A DNA stretch of 64,000 bases from Halictus rubicundus (lineage: Eukaryota; Arthropoda; Insecta; Hymenoptera; Halictidae). The stretch spans positions 1-64,000 of the forward strand of contig NW_027488935.1 in assembly GCF_050948215.1 (NCBI RefSeq), read 5' to 3'. The notes beneath the pieces are model-generated. The model ran no database searches, was not told where the DNA came from, and saw only the letters and a program-made list of their open reading frames with translations. How positions within the stretch are numbered: position 1 is the first letter of the stretch; each line of letters opens with the position of its first letter. The position numbers and the translations under genes were made by a program. This document shows positions 15,001 to 27,300 of this stretch, piece by piece.

Positions 15001-18000
15001 ACTTCACTCCTCACTTCACTTTCACTTCTTCACATCACTTCACTCTTCACTTTACTTCCCTCTTCACTTCACTCCTCACTTCACTTCACTCTTCACTTCA
15101 CTTCACTCTTCACTTCACGTTTCAAATCACTTCACGCTTCACTCCACTCCACTCCTCACTTCACTTCACTCTTCACTTCACTCTTCACTGTCACTCTTCA
15201 CTTCACTCTTGCACTTCCCGTCACACTTCACTTCACTTCACTCTTCACTTCACTTCACTCGTCAATTCACTCATCACTTCACTTAACTCTTCACAACACT
15301 TCACTCTTCACATCACTACACTCTTCACTTCACTTCACTCTTCACTTCACTCACTCTTCACTTCACGTCACTCTTCACTTCACTTCAGCTCTTCACGTCA
15401 CTTCACTCTTCACTTCACTTCACGTCTTCACTTCACATCACTCTTCACTTCACTTCACTCTTCACTTCACTTCACTCTTCACTTCACTTCACTCTTCACT
15501 TCACTTTTCAAGATCACTTCACTCTTCACTTCTCTTCACTCTTCACTTCACTGGCACTCTTCACTTCACTTCACTCTTCACTTCACTTCACTCTCACTTC
15601 ACTTCACTCTTCACTTCTCTCTCACTTCACTCTTCACTTCACTTCACTCTTCACTTCACTTCACTCTTCACTTCACTTCACTCTTCACTGCACGTCACTC
15701 TTCACTTCACTCCACTCTTCACTTCACAACACTCTTCACTTCACTTCACTCTTCACGTCACTTCACTCGTCACTCACTCACTCTTCACTTCCCTTCACTC
15801 TTCACTTCACTTCACTCTTCACTTCACTTCACTCTTCACTTCACTTCACTCTTCACTCCACTTCACTCTTCACGTCACTTCACTCTTCACTTCACGTCAC
15901 TCTTCACTTCACTACACTCTTCAATTCACTCTTCACTTCACTTTCACTACACTCGTCAATTCACTCTTCACTTCACTACACTCTTCAATTCACTTCACCC
16001 CTCCATTCACTTCAATCTTCACTCATCACTCCTCAATTCACTTCACCCTTCACTTCACTGTCACTCTTCACTTCACGTTTCAAATCACTTCACTCTTCAC
16101 TTCACTTCACTGCCTCACTTCACTTCACTCTTCACATCACGTCACTCTTCACTTTACTTCCCTCTTCACTTCACTCCTCACTTCACTTCACTCTTCACTT
16201 CACGTCACGCTTCACTTCACTCTTCACTTCACTTCACTCTTCACTTCACTTTTCAAAGTCACTTCACTCTTCACTCCACTCCACTCCTCACTTCACTGTC
16301 ACTCTTCACTTCACTCTTCACTTCACTCTTCACTTCACTCTTCACTTCCCTTCACACGTCACTTCACTTCACTCTTCACTTCACTTCACTCTTCAATTCA
16401 CTCATCACTTTCACTAACTCTTCACAACACTTCACTCTTCACATCACTACACTCTTCACTTCACTTCACTCTTCACTTCACTTCACTCTTCACATCACTT
16501 CACTCTTCACTTCACTTTACTCTTCACTTCACTTCACTCTTCACTTCACTTTCACTCTTCACGTCACTTTTCAAATCACTTTTCAAATCACTTCACTCTC
16601 CACTTCACTTCACTCATCACAACACTTCACTCTATACCTCACAACACTCTTCACTACACTTCACTCTCCACTTCCCTTCACTCATCACAACACTTCACTC
16701 TATACCTCACAACACTCTTCACTTCACTTCAATCTTCACTTCACTCTTCACTTCACCTCACTCTTCACTTCACTTTTCAAATCACTTCACTCTTCTCTTC
16801 ACTACACTCCTCACTTCACTTCAATCTTCACTTCACTTCACTTCACACTTCACTTCACTTCACTCGTCACTTCACTTTTCAAATCACTTCACTCTCCACT
16901 TCCCTTCACTCATCACAACACTTCACGTCTATACCTCACAACACTCTTCACTACCAGCTTTCACTCTCCACTTCCCTTCACTCATCACAACACTTCACTC
17001 TATACCTCACAACACTCTTCACTTCACTTCAATCTTCACTTCACTCTTCACTTCACTCTTCACTTCACGTCACTTCACTCGTCACTTCACTTCACTCTTC
17101 ACTTCACTTCACTCTTCACTTCACTTCACTCTCCTCTTCACTTCACTCTCCTTCACTTCACTCTTCACTTCACTTCACTCTTCACTTCACTTCACTCTTC
17201 ACTTCACTTCACTCTTCACTTCACTTCACTCTTCACTTCACTGTCACTCTTCACTTCACTTCACTCTTCACTTCACTTCACTCTTCACTTCACTTCACTC
17301 TTCACTTCACTTCACTCGTCACTTCACTTCACTCTTCACTTCACTTCACTCTTCACTTCACTTCACTCTTCACTTCACTGCACTCTGTCACTTCACTTCA
17401 CTCTTCACTTCACTTCACTCTTCACTTCAATTCACTCTTCACTTCACTTCACTCTTCACTTCACTTCACTCTGCACTTCACTTCACTCTTCACTTCACTT
17501 CACTCTTCACTTCACTTCACTCTTCACTTCACTTCACTCTTCACTTCACTCTTCACTTCACTTCACTCTTCACTTCACTTCACTCTTCACTTCACTTCAC
17601 TCTTCACTTCACTTCACTCTTCACTTCACTTCACTCTTCACTTCACTTCACTCTTCACTTCATTTCACTCTTCACTTCACTTCACTCTTCACTTCACTTC
17701 ACTCTTCGACTTCACTCTTCACTTCACTCTTCACTTCACTTCACTCTTCACGTCACTCTTCACTTCACTCTTCACTTCACTGTCACTCTTCACTTCACTT
17801 CACTCTTCACTTCACTTCACTCTTCACTTCACTTCACGTCTTCACTTCAGTTCACTCTTCACTTCACTTCACTCTTCACTTCACTTCACTCTGCACTTCA
17901 CTTCACTCTCACTTCACTTCACTCTTCACTTCACTTCACTCTTCACTTCACTTAACTCTTCACAACACTTCACTCTTCACAGCACTACACTTCTTCACTT

Positions 18001-18287
18001 CACTTCACTCTTCACTACACTTCACTCTTCACTTCACTTCACTCTTCACTTCACTTCACTCTTCACTTCACTTCACTCTTCACTTCACTTCACTCTTCAA
18101 TTCACTCATCACTTCACTAACTCTTCACAACACTTCACTCTTCACAGCCCTTCACTCTTCACCTCACTTCACTCTCCACTTCACTTAACTCTTCACTTCA
18201 CTTCACTCTTCACTTCACTTCACTCTTCACAACACTTCACTCTTCACTTCACTTTTCAAATCACTGCACCCTTCCCTTCACTTCACT
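12026..18287. repeat. (TTCAC)3TC array: the GGATA satellite under a fixed base substitution
   Basis: On its face this is a 6.3-kb satellite with a 17-bp monomer (TTCAC)3TC. Replacing T with G, A with T, and C with A (or C) turns it into the (GGATA)3GA satellite. Rare motifs decode too: TTTTCAAATCACTT from GGGGATTTGATAGG, TCTATACCTCACAACACT from GAGTGTACGATATTATAG, and CATCACTTCACTAACTC from GATGATAGGATAGTTAGAG. Four CCCTCCAT landmarks (13,027; 14,177; 14,896; 15,999), decoding to CACGAATG, mirror CATTCGTG at 23,523; 22,386; 21,672 and 20,575. The substitution never yields G; the sporadic Gs (as in CACGTCAC or CTGCAC) mostly sit at or beside TT, where the underlying bases are GG, so they look like correctly called Gs. 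This is not a distinct genomic satellite. Confidence 0.93.
16610..17020. repeat. Shifted copy of the GTACACTC block pairs
   Basis: TCTATACCTCACAACACT occurs at about 16,630, 16,692, 16,927 (with an inserted G) and 16,993. It decodes to the reverse complement of the CTATAATATCGTACACTC blocks. Spacings of about 62, 235 and 66 bp match the mirrored blocks at 19,571-20,000 (about 66, 232 and 64 bp in mirror order). This is the least repetitive stretch of the array, so it is a strong test of the substitution rule. Confidence 0.9.
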
Positions 18288-18333
18288 CACACACACCCCC
18301 CCCCCCCCCTTCTTCGTCTGCCCCTCTCTCTCA
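18288..18333. other. Adapter-like element: SMRTbell hairpin in shifted calls
   Basis: A unique 46-base segment lies at the exact centre of the palindrome. It opens with CACACACAC (18,288-18,296), continues with 13 Cs (18,297-18,309) and a T-rich stretch beginning TTCTTCGTCTG, and closes with TCTCTCTCA (18,325-18,333). From memory, the standard PacBio SMRTbell adapter is 45 nt with stem ends ATCTCTCTC and GAGAGAGAT and a loop of T/C then G/T triplets. Under G-to-T, T-to-A, A-to-C, C-to-C the stem ends become exactly CACACACAC and TCTCTCTCA. The loop fits only partly: the 13 Cs would need T also called C. Length, position and both stem ends agree. Confidence 0.85.
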
Positions 18334-19240
18334 CACTCCACACCATACCAAACACCACACCCCACCCCACACCACACCACACACCACACCACACCACACA
18401 CCACACCACACCACACACCACACCACACCACACCCCACACCACAACACACACCACAACACCACACACCATACCACACCACACACCACACCACACCACACC
18501 CACACCACACCACACACCCCACCACACACCACACCACACCACACACCACACCACACCACACACCACACCACACCACACACCACACCACACCACACACCAC
18601 ACCACACCACACACCACACCACACCACACACCACACCACACCACACACCACACCACACCACACCCACACCACACCACACACCACACCACACCTCACACCA
18701 CACCACACCACACACCACACCACACCACACACCACACCACACCACACACCTCACCACACCACACACCCCACCACACCTCTCACCACACCACACCACACAC
18801 CACACCACACCACACTCCACACCACACCACACACCACACCACACCACACACCACACCACACACCACACCACACACCACACCACACCACACACCTCACCAC
18901 ACACCACACCACACACCACACCACACCACACACCACACCACACCACACACCCCACCACACCACACACCACACCACACCACACACCACACCACTCCACACA
19001 CCTCACCACACCACACACCACTCCACACCACACACCACACCACACCTCACACCACACCACACCACACACCACACCTCACACCACACCTCACCACACACCA
19101 CACCACACCTCACACCTAACCACACCACACACCACACCACACCACACACCACACCACACCACACACCACACCACACCACACACCCCACCACACCACACAC
19201 CACACCACTCCACACACCACACCACACCTCTCTCCACACC
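18334..19240. repeat. (CACAC)3CA array: the TATCC satellite under the same substitution
   Basis: On its face this is a G-free 17-bp satellite, (CACAC)3CA. Applying T-to-A, A-to-C, C-to-C, G-to-T to CTATC gives CACAC, so it is the TATCC satellite in shifted calls. The first 40 bases (18,334-18,373) equal the shifted form of an irregular right-side motif at about 27,939-27,978 (CTAGCCTATCCTGTCC, then TTTATCC, then TATCAAATCCCC) at every position. The 41 bases just left of the adapter are the shifted reverse complement of the same motif with one difference, a G where the true base is G. A and C collapse to C, so most monomer variants are invisible here. Confidence 0.92.
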
Positions 19241-19440
19241 ACACCTCTCTCCTATCCACTCACCACACCACACCACACACCACACCACACCACACACCAC
19301 ACCACACCTCACACCTCACCAAACCTCACTCCACACCACACCACACACCAAACCACACCACTCTCCTCACCTCACCTCACTCACTCCTCACCTCTCACCT
19401 ATCCTCATCCACTACCTCTCCTCACCACTATCCTACCTAT
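19241..19440. other. Recovery zone from shifted to normal base calls
   Basis: Mixed sequence: CTCCTATCC appears at about 19,248, CACACC repeats return, then CTCACC and CCTATCC alternate until regular TATCC monomers begin at about 19,430-19,440. It carries no gene. It mirrors the flickering seen before the switch on the other side. Confidence 0.8.
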
Positions 19441-19570
19441 CCTCTATCCTATCCTATGCTCTATCCTATCCTATCCTCTATCCTATCCTATCCTCTATCC
19501 TAACCTATCCTCTATCCTATCCTATCCTATCCTCTAACCTATCCTCTATCCTATCCTCAATCCTATCCTA

Positions 19571-20000
19571 TCCTCTATAATATCGTACACTCTAGCCTAT
19601 AATATCATCTATCCGTTCCTATTCTCTATCCTATACTATCCTCTATAATATCGTACACTCTATCCTATAATATCATCTATCCGTTCCTATTCTCTATCCT
19701 ATCAAATCCCCTATCCTATCCTCTATCCTATCCTATCCTATATCCTATCCTATCCTATCCTCAATCCTATCCTATCTTCTATACTATCCTATCCTCTATC
19801 CTATCAAATCCCCTATCCTATCCTCTATCGTATCCTATCCTCTATCCTATCCTCAATCCTATCCTATCCTCTATAATATCGTACACTCTAGCCTATAATA
19901 TCATCTATCCGTTCCTATTCTCTATCCTATACTATCCTCTATAATATCGTACACTCTATCCTATAATATCATCTATCCGATCCTATTCTCTATCCTATCA
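19571..20000 (+). repeat. GTACACTC block pairs (two)
   Basis: Each pair has two sub-copies about 64 bp apart, carrying ATATCGTACACTCTAGCC and ATATCGTACACTCTATCC, each followed by TATAATATCATCTATCCGTT. The two pairs are separated by a stretch holding CTATATCC, CTTCTATACTATCC and TATCAAATCCCC monomers. One copy near 19,979 reads CCGATCC instead of CCGTTCC. Confidence 0.9.
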
Positions 20001-21399
20001 AATCCCCTATCAAATCCCCTATCCTATCCTCTATCCTATCCTATCCTCTATCCTATCCTATCCTCTACCCTATCCTATCCTCTATCCTATCATATCCTCT
20101 ATCCTATCCTATCCTCTATCCTATCCTATCCTCTATACTATCATATCCTCTATCCTATAATATCCTCTAACTATCCTATCATCTATCCAATCCTCTATCC
20201 TATCCTATCCTCTATCCTATCCTATCCTATATCCTGTCCTATCCTCTATCCTATCCTCTATCCTATCCTCTATCCTATCCTCTATCCTATCCTATCTTCT
20301 ATGCTATGCTATCCTCTATCCTATCAAATCCCCTATCCTATCCTCTATCCTATCCTATCCTCTATCCTATCCTCTATCCTATCCTATCCTCTATCCTATC
20401 CTATCGTCTATCCTATCCTCTGTCCTACCCTATCCTCTATCCTATCATATCCTCTATCCTATCCTATCTTCTATCCTATCCTATCCTCTATCCTATCAAA
20501 TCCCCTATCCTATCCTCTATCCTATCCTATCCTGTATCCTATCCAATCGTCTATCATCTATCCTCAATCCTATCCATTCGTGTATCCTATCCAATCCTCT
20601 ATACTATCCTATCCTCTATCCAATCCTCTATACTATCCTATCCTATCCTCTATCCAATCCTCTATACTATCCTATCCTCTATCCTATCCTATCCTCTATC
20701 CTATCCTATCCTCTATCCTATTCTATCCTCTATCCTATCCTATCCTCTATCCTATCCTATCCTCTATCCTATCCTATCCTCTATCCTGTCCTATCCTCTA
20801 TCCTATCCTATCCTCTATCCTATCCTATCCTCTATCCTATCCTATCCTCTATAATATCCTATCCTCTATGCTATCCTATCCTCTATCCTATCCTATCCTC
20901 TATCCTATCCTATCCTCTATCCTATCCTATCCTCTATCCTATCCTATCCTCTATCCTATCCTCTATCCTATCCTCTATCCTATCCTATCCTCTATCCTAT
21001 CCTATCCTCTATCCTATCCTATCCTCTATCCTATCCTATCCTCTAGCCTCTCCTATCCTCTATCCTATCAAATCCCCTATCCTATCCTCTATCCTATCCT
21101 ATCCTCTATCCTATCCTATCCTCTATCCTATCCTATCCTCTATCATATCCTATCCTCTATCCTATCCTATCCTCTATCCTATCCTATCCTCTATCCTATC
21201 CTATCCTCTATCCTATCCTATCCTCTATCCTATCCTATCCTCTATCCTATCCTATCCTCTATACTATCATATCCTCTATCCTATAATATCCTCTAACTAT
21301 CCTATCATCTATCCAATCCTCTATCCTATCCTATCCTCTATCCTATCCTATCCTATATCCTGTCCTATCCTCTATCCTATCCTCTATCCTATCCTCTAT

Positions 21400-24300
21400 C
21401 CTATCCTCTATCCTATCCTATCTTCTATGCTATGCTATCCTCTATCCTATCAAATCCCCTATCCTATCCTCTATCCTATCCTATCCTCTATCCTATCCTA
21501 TCGTCTATCCTATCCTCTGTCCTACCCTATCCTCTATCCTATCATATCCTCTATCCTATCCTATCTTCTATCCTATCCTATCCTCTATCCTGTCAAATCC
21601 CCTATCCTATCCTCTATCCTATCCTATCCTGTATCCTATCCAATCCTCTATCATCTATCCTCAATCCTATCCATTCGTGTATCCTATCCAATCCTCTATA
21701 CTATCCTATCCTCTATCCAATCCTCTATACTATCCTATCCTCTATCCTATCCTATCCTCTATCCTATCCTATCCTCTATCCTATTCTATCCTCTATCCTA
21801 TCCTATCCTCTATCCTATCCTATCCTCTATCCTATCCTATCCTCTATCCTATCCTATCCTCTATCCTATCCTATCCTCTATCGCTATCCTATCCTCTATC
21901 CTATCCTATCCTCTATCCTATCCTATCCGCTATCCTATCCTATCCTCTATCCTATCCTATCCTCTATCCTATCCTATCCTCTATCCTATCATATCCTCTA
22001 TCCTATCCTATCCTCTATCCTATCCTATCCTCTATCCTATCCTATCCTCTATCCTATCCTATCCTCTATCCTATCCTATCCTATCCTCTATCCTATCCTA
22101 TCCTCTATCCTATCCTCTATCCTATCCTATCCTCTATCCTATCCTATCCTCTATCCTATCCTATCCTCTATCCTATCCTATCCTCTATCCTATCCTATCC
22201 TCTATCCTATCCTATCGTCTATCCTATCCTCTGTCCTACCCTATCCTCTATCCTATCATATCCTCTATCCTATCCTATCTTCTATCCTATCCTATCCTCT
22301 ATCCTATCAAATCCCCTATCCTATCCTCTATCCTATCCTATCCTGTATCCTATCCAATCGTCTATCATCTATCCTCAATCCTATCCATTCGTGTATCCTA
22401 TCCAATCCTCTATACTATCCTATCCTCTATCCAATCCTCTATACTATCCTATCCTATCCTCTATCCAATCCTCTATACTATCCTATCCTCTATCCTATCC
22501 TATCCTCTATCCTATCCTATCCTCTATCCTATTCTATCCTCTATCCTATCCTATCCTCTATCCTATCCTATCCTCTATCCTATCCTATCCTCTATCCTGT
22601 CCTATCCTCTATCCTATCCTATCCTCTATCCTATCCTATCCTCTATCCTATCCTATCCTCTATCCTATCCTATCCTCTATAATATCCTATCCTCTATGCT
22701 ATCCTATCCTCTCTCCTATCCTATCCTCTATCCTATCCTATCCTCTATCCTATCCTATCCTCTATCCTATCCTATCCTCTATCCTATCCTCTATCCTATC
22801 CTCTATCCTATCCTATCCTCTATCCTATCCTATCCTCTATCCTATCCTATCCTCTATCCTATCCTATCCTCTAGCCTCTCCTATCCTCTATCCTATCAAA
22901 TCCCCTATCCTATCCTCTATCCTATCCTATCCTCTATCCTATCCTATCCTCTATCCTATCCTATCCTCTATCCTATCCTATCCTCTATCCTATCCTATCC
23001 TCTATCCTATCCTATCCTCTATCCTATCCTATCCTCTATCCTATCCTATCCTCTATCCTATCCTATCCTCTATCCTATCCTATCCTCTATACTATCATAT
23101 CCTCTATCCTATAATATCCTCTAACTATCCTATCATCTATCCAATCCTCTATCCTATCCTATCCTCTATCCTATCCTATCCTATATCCTGTCCTATCCTC
23201 TATCCTATCCTCTATCCTATCCTCTATCCTATCCTCTATCCTATCCTCTATCCTATCCTCTATCCTATCCTATCTTCTATGCTATGCTATCCTCTATCCT
23301 ATCAAATCCCCTATCCTATCCTCTATCCTATCCTATCCTCTATCCTATCCTATCGTCTATCCTATCCTCTGTCCTACCCTATCCTCTATCCTATCATATC
23401 CTCTATCCTATCCTATCTTCTATCCTATCCTATCCTCTATCCTGTCAAATCCCTATCCTATCCTCTATCCTATCCTATCCTGTATCCTATCCAATCCTCT
23501 ATCATCTATCCTCAATCCTATCCATTCGTGTATCCTATCCAATCCTCTATACTATCCTATCCTCTATCCAATCCTCTATACTATCCTATCCTCTATCCTA
23601 TCCTATCCTCTATCCTATCCTATCCTCTATCCTATCCTATCCTCTATCCTATCCTATCCTCTATCCTATCCTATCCTCTATCCTATCCTATCCTCTATCC
23701 TATCCTATCCTCTATCCTATCCTATCCTCTATACTATCATATCCTCTATCCTATAATATCCTCTAACTATCCTATCATCTATCCAATCCTCTATCCTATC
23801 CTATCCTCTATCCTATCCTATCCTATATCCTGTCCTATCCTCTATCCTATCCTCTATCCTATCCTCTATCCTATCCTCTATCCTATCCTCTATCCTATCC
23901 TCTATCCTATCCTATCTTCTATGCTATGCTATCCTCTATCCTATCAAATCCCCTATCCTATCCTCTATCCTATCCTATCCTCTATCCTATCCTATCGTCT
24001 ATCCTATCCTCTGTCCTACCCTATCCTCTATCCTATCATATCCTCTATCCTATCCTATCTTCTATCCTATCCTATCCTCTATCCTGTCAAATCCCCTATC
24101 CTATCCTCTATCCTATCCTATCCTGTATCCTATCCAATCCTCTATCATCTATCCTCAATCCTATCCATTCGTGTATCCTATCCAATCCTCTATACTATCC
24201 TATCCTCTATCCAATCCTCTATACTATCCTATCCTCTATCCTATCCTATCCTCTATCCTATCCTATCCTCTATCCTATTCTATCCTCTATCCTATCCTAT

Positions 24301-27300
24301 CCTCTATCCTATCCTATCCTCTATCCTATCCTATCCTCTATCCTATCCTATCCTCTATCCTATCCTATCCTCTATCCTATCCTATCCTCTATCCTATCCT
24401 ATCCTCTATCCTATCCTATCCGCTATCCTATCCTATCCTCTATCCTATCCTATCCTCTATCCTATCCTATCCTCTATCCTATCATATCCTCTATCCTATC
24501 CTATCCTCTATCCTATCCTATCCTCTATCCTATCCTATCCTCTATCCTATCCTATCCTATCCTCTATCCTATCCTATCCTCTATCCTATCCTCTATCCTA
24601 TCCTATCCTCTATCCTATCCTATCCTCTATCCTATCCTATCCTCTATCCTATCCTATCCTCTATCCTATCCTATCCTCTATCCAATCCTATCCTCTATCC
24701 TATCCTATCCTCTATCCTATCCTATCCTCTATCCTATCCTATCCTCTATCCTATCCTATCCTCTATCCTATCCTATCCTCTATCCTATCCTATCCTCTAT
24801 CCTATCCTATCCTCTATCCTATCCTATCCTCTATCCTATCATATCCTCTATCCTATCCTATCCTCTATCCTATCCTATCCTCTATCCTATCCTATCCTCT
24901 ATCCTATCCTATCCTCTATCCTATCCTATCCTCTATCATATCCTATCCTCTATCCTATCCTATCCTCTATCCTATCCTATCCTCTATCCTATCCTATTCT
25001 CTATCCTATCCTCTATCCTATCCTATCCTCTATCCTATCCTATCCTCTATCCGATCCTATCCTTTATCCTATCCTATCCTCTATCCTATCCTATCCTCTA
25101 TCCTATCCTATCCTGTATCCTATCCAATCCTCTATCATCTATCCTCAATCCTATCCATTCGTGTATCCTATCCAATCCTCTATACTATCCTATCCTCTAT
25201 CCAATCCTCTATACTATCCTATCCTCTATCCTATCCTATCCTCTATCCTATCCTATCCTCTATCCTATTCTATCCTCTATCCTATCCTATCCTCTATCCT
25301 ATCCTATCCTCTATCCTATCCTATCCTCTATCCTATCCTATCCTCTATCCTATCCTATCCTCTATCCTATCCTATCCTCTATCCTATCCTATCCTCTATC
25401 CTATCCTATCCGCTATCCTATCCTATCCTCTATCCTATCCTATCCTCTATCCTATCCTATCCTCTATCCTATCATATCCTCTATCCTATCCTATCCTCTA
25501 TCCTATCCTATCCTCTATCCTATCCTATCCTCTATCCTATCCTATCCTATCCTCTATCCTATCCTATCCTCTATCCTATCCTCTATCCTATCCTATCCTC
25601 TATCCTATCCTATCCTCTATCCTATCCTATCCTCTATCCTATCCTATCCTCTATCCTATCCTATCCTCTATCCTATCCTATCGTCTATCCTATCCTCTGT
25701 CCTACCCTATCCTCTATCCTATCATATCCTCTATCCTATCCTATCTTCTATCCTATCCTATCCTCTATCCTATCAAATCCCCTATCCTATCCTCTATCCT
25801 ATCCTATCCTGTATCCTATCCAATCGTCTATCATCTATCCTCAATCCTATCCATTCGTGTATCCTATCCAATCCTCTATACTATCCTATCCTCTATCCAA
25901 TCCTCTATACTATCCTATCCTATCCTCTATCCAATCCTCTATACTATCCTATCCTCTATCCTATCCTATCCTCTATCCTATCCTATCCTCTATCCTATTC
26001 TATCCTCTATCCTATCCTATCCTCTATCCTATCCTATCCTCTATCCTATCCTATCCTCTATCCTGTCCTATCCTCTATCCTATCCTATCCTCTATCCTAT
26101 CCTATCCTCTATCCTATCCTATCCTCTATAATATCCTATCCTCTATGCTATCCTATCCTCTCTCCTATCCTATCCTCTATCCTATCCTATCCTCTATCCT
26201 ATCCTATCCTCTATCCTATCCTATCCTCTATCCTATCCTCTATCCTATCCTCTATCCTATCCTATCCTCTATCCTATCCTATCCTCTATCCTATCCTATC
26301 CTCTATCCTATCCTATCCTCTAGCCTCTCCTATCCTCTATCCTATCAAATCCCCTATCCTATCCTCTATCCTATCCTATCCTCTATCCTATCCTATCCTC
26401 TATCCTATCCTATCCTCTATCCTATCCTATCCTCTATCCTATCCTATCCTCTATCCTATCCTATCCTCTATCCTATCCTATCCTCTATCCTATCCTATCC
26501 TCTATCCTATCCTATCCTCTATCCTATCCTATCCTCTATACTATCATATCCTCTATCCTATAATATCCTCTAACTATCCTATCATCTATCCAATCCTCTA
26601 TCCTATCCTATCCTCTATCCTATCCTATCCTATATCCTGTCCTATCCTCTATCCTATCCTCTATCCTATCCTCTATCCTATCCTCTATCCTATCCTCTAT
26701 CCTATCCTCTATCCTATCCTATCTTCTATGCTATGCTATCCTCTATCCTATCAAATCCCCTATCCTATCCTCTATCCTATCCTATCCTCTATCCTATCCT
26801 ATCGTCTATCCTATCCTCTGTCCTACCCTATCCTCTATCCTATCATATCCTCTATCCTATCCTATCTTCTATCCTATCCTATCCTCTATCCTGTCAAATC
26901 CCCTATCCTATCCTCTATCCTATCCTATCCTGTATCCTATCCAATCCTCTATCATCTATCCTCAATCCTATCCATTCGTGTATCCTATCCAATCCTCTAT
27001 ACTATCCTATCCTCTATCCAATCCTCTATACTATCCTATCCTCTATCCTATCCTATCCTCTATCCTATCCTATCCTCTATCCTATTCTATCCTCTATCCT
27101 ATCCTATCCTCTATCCTATCCTATCCTCTATCCTATCCTATCCTCTATCCTATCCTATCCTCTATCCTATCCTATCCTCTATCCTATCCTATCCTCTATC
27201 CTATCCTATCCTCTATCCTATCCTATCCGCTATCCTATCCTATCCTCTATCCTATCCTATCCTCTATCCTATCCTATCCTCTATCCTATCATATCCTCTA

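Noticed and set aside
12343..18188. Very long plus-strand frames encoding LHFTSLFTS-type repeats
   Set aside because: They lie in the shifted-call array and overlap in different frames with the same repeated peptide. The underlying DNA is a satellite and the letters themselves are not trustworthy.
12026..18287. Nanopore-type repeat miscalling, as known for telomeric repeats
   Set aside because: Those errors depend on the k-mer context. Here each base is replaced independently of context, including in rare motifs, and an adapter-shaped hairpin sits at the centre, so an amplitude-type error fits better. Not excluded without raw data.
18261..19312. Minus-strand frames encoding WCGVVCGVV-type cysteine-rich proteins
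   Set aside because: They are by-products of the G-free CACAC array, which is the TATCC satellite in shifted base calls; several frames read the same 17-residue cycle.
12026..19430. Three independently evolved satellites sharing a 17-bp, 5+5+5+2 architecture
   Set aside because: This was my first reading. It fails because one substitution rule also converts rare motifs, block spacings and single SNPs at mirrored positions, which convergent evolution would not do.
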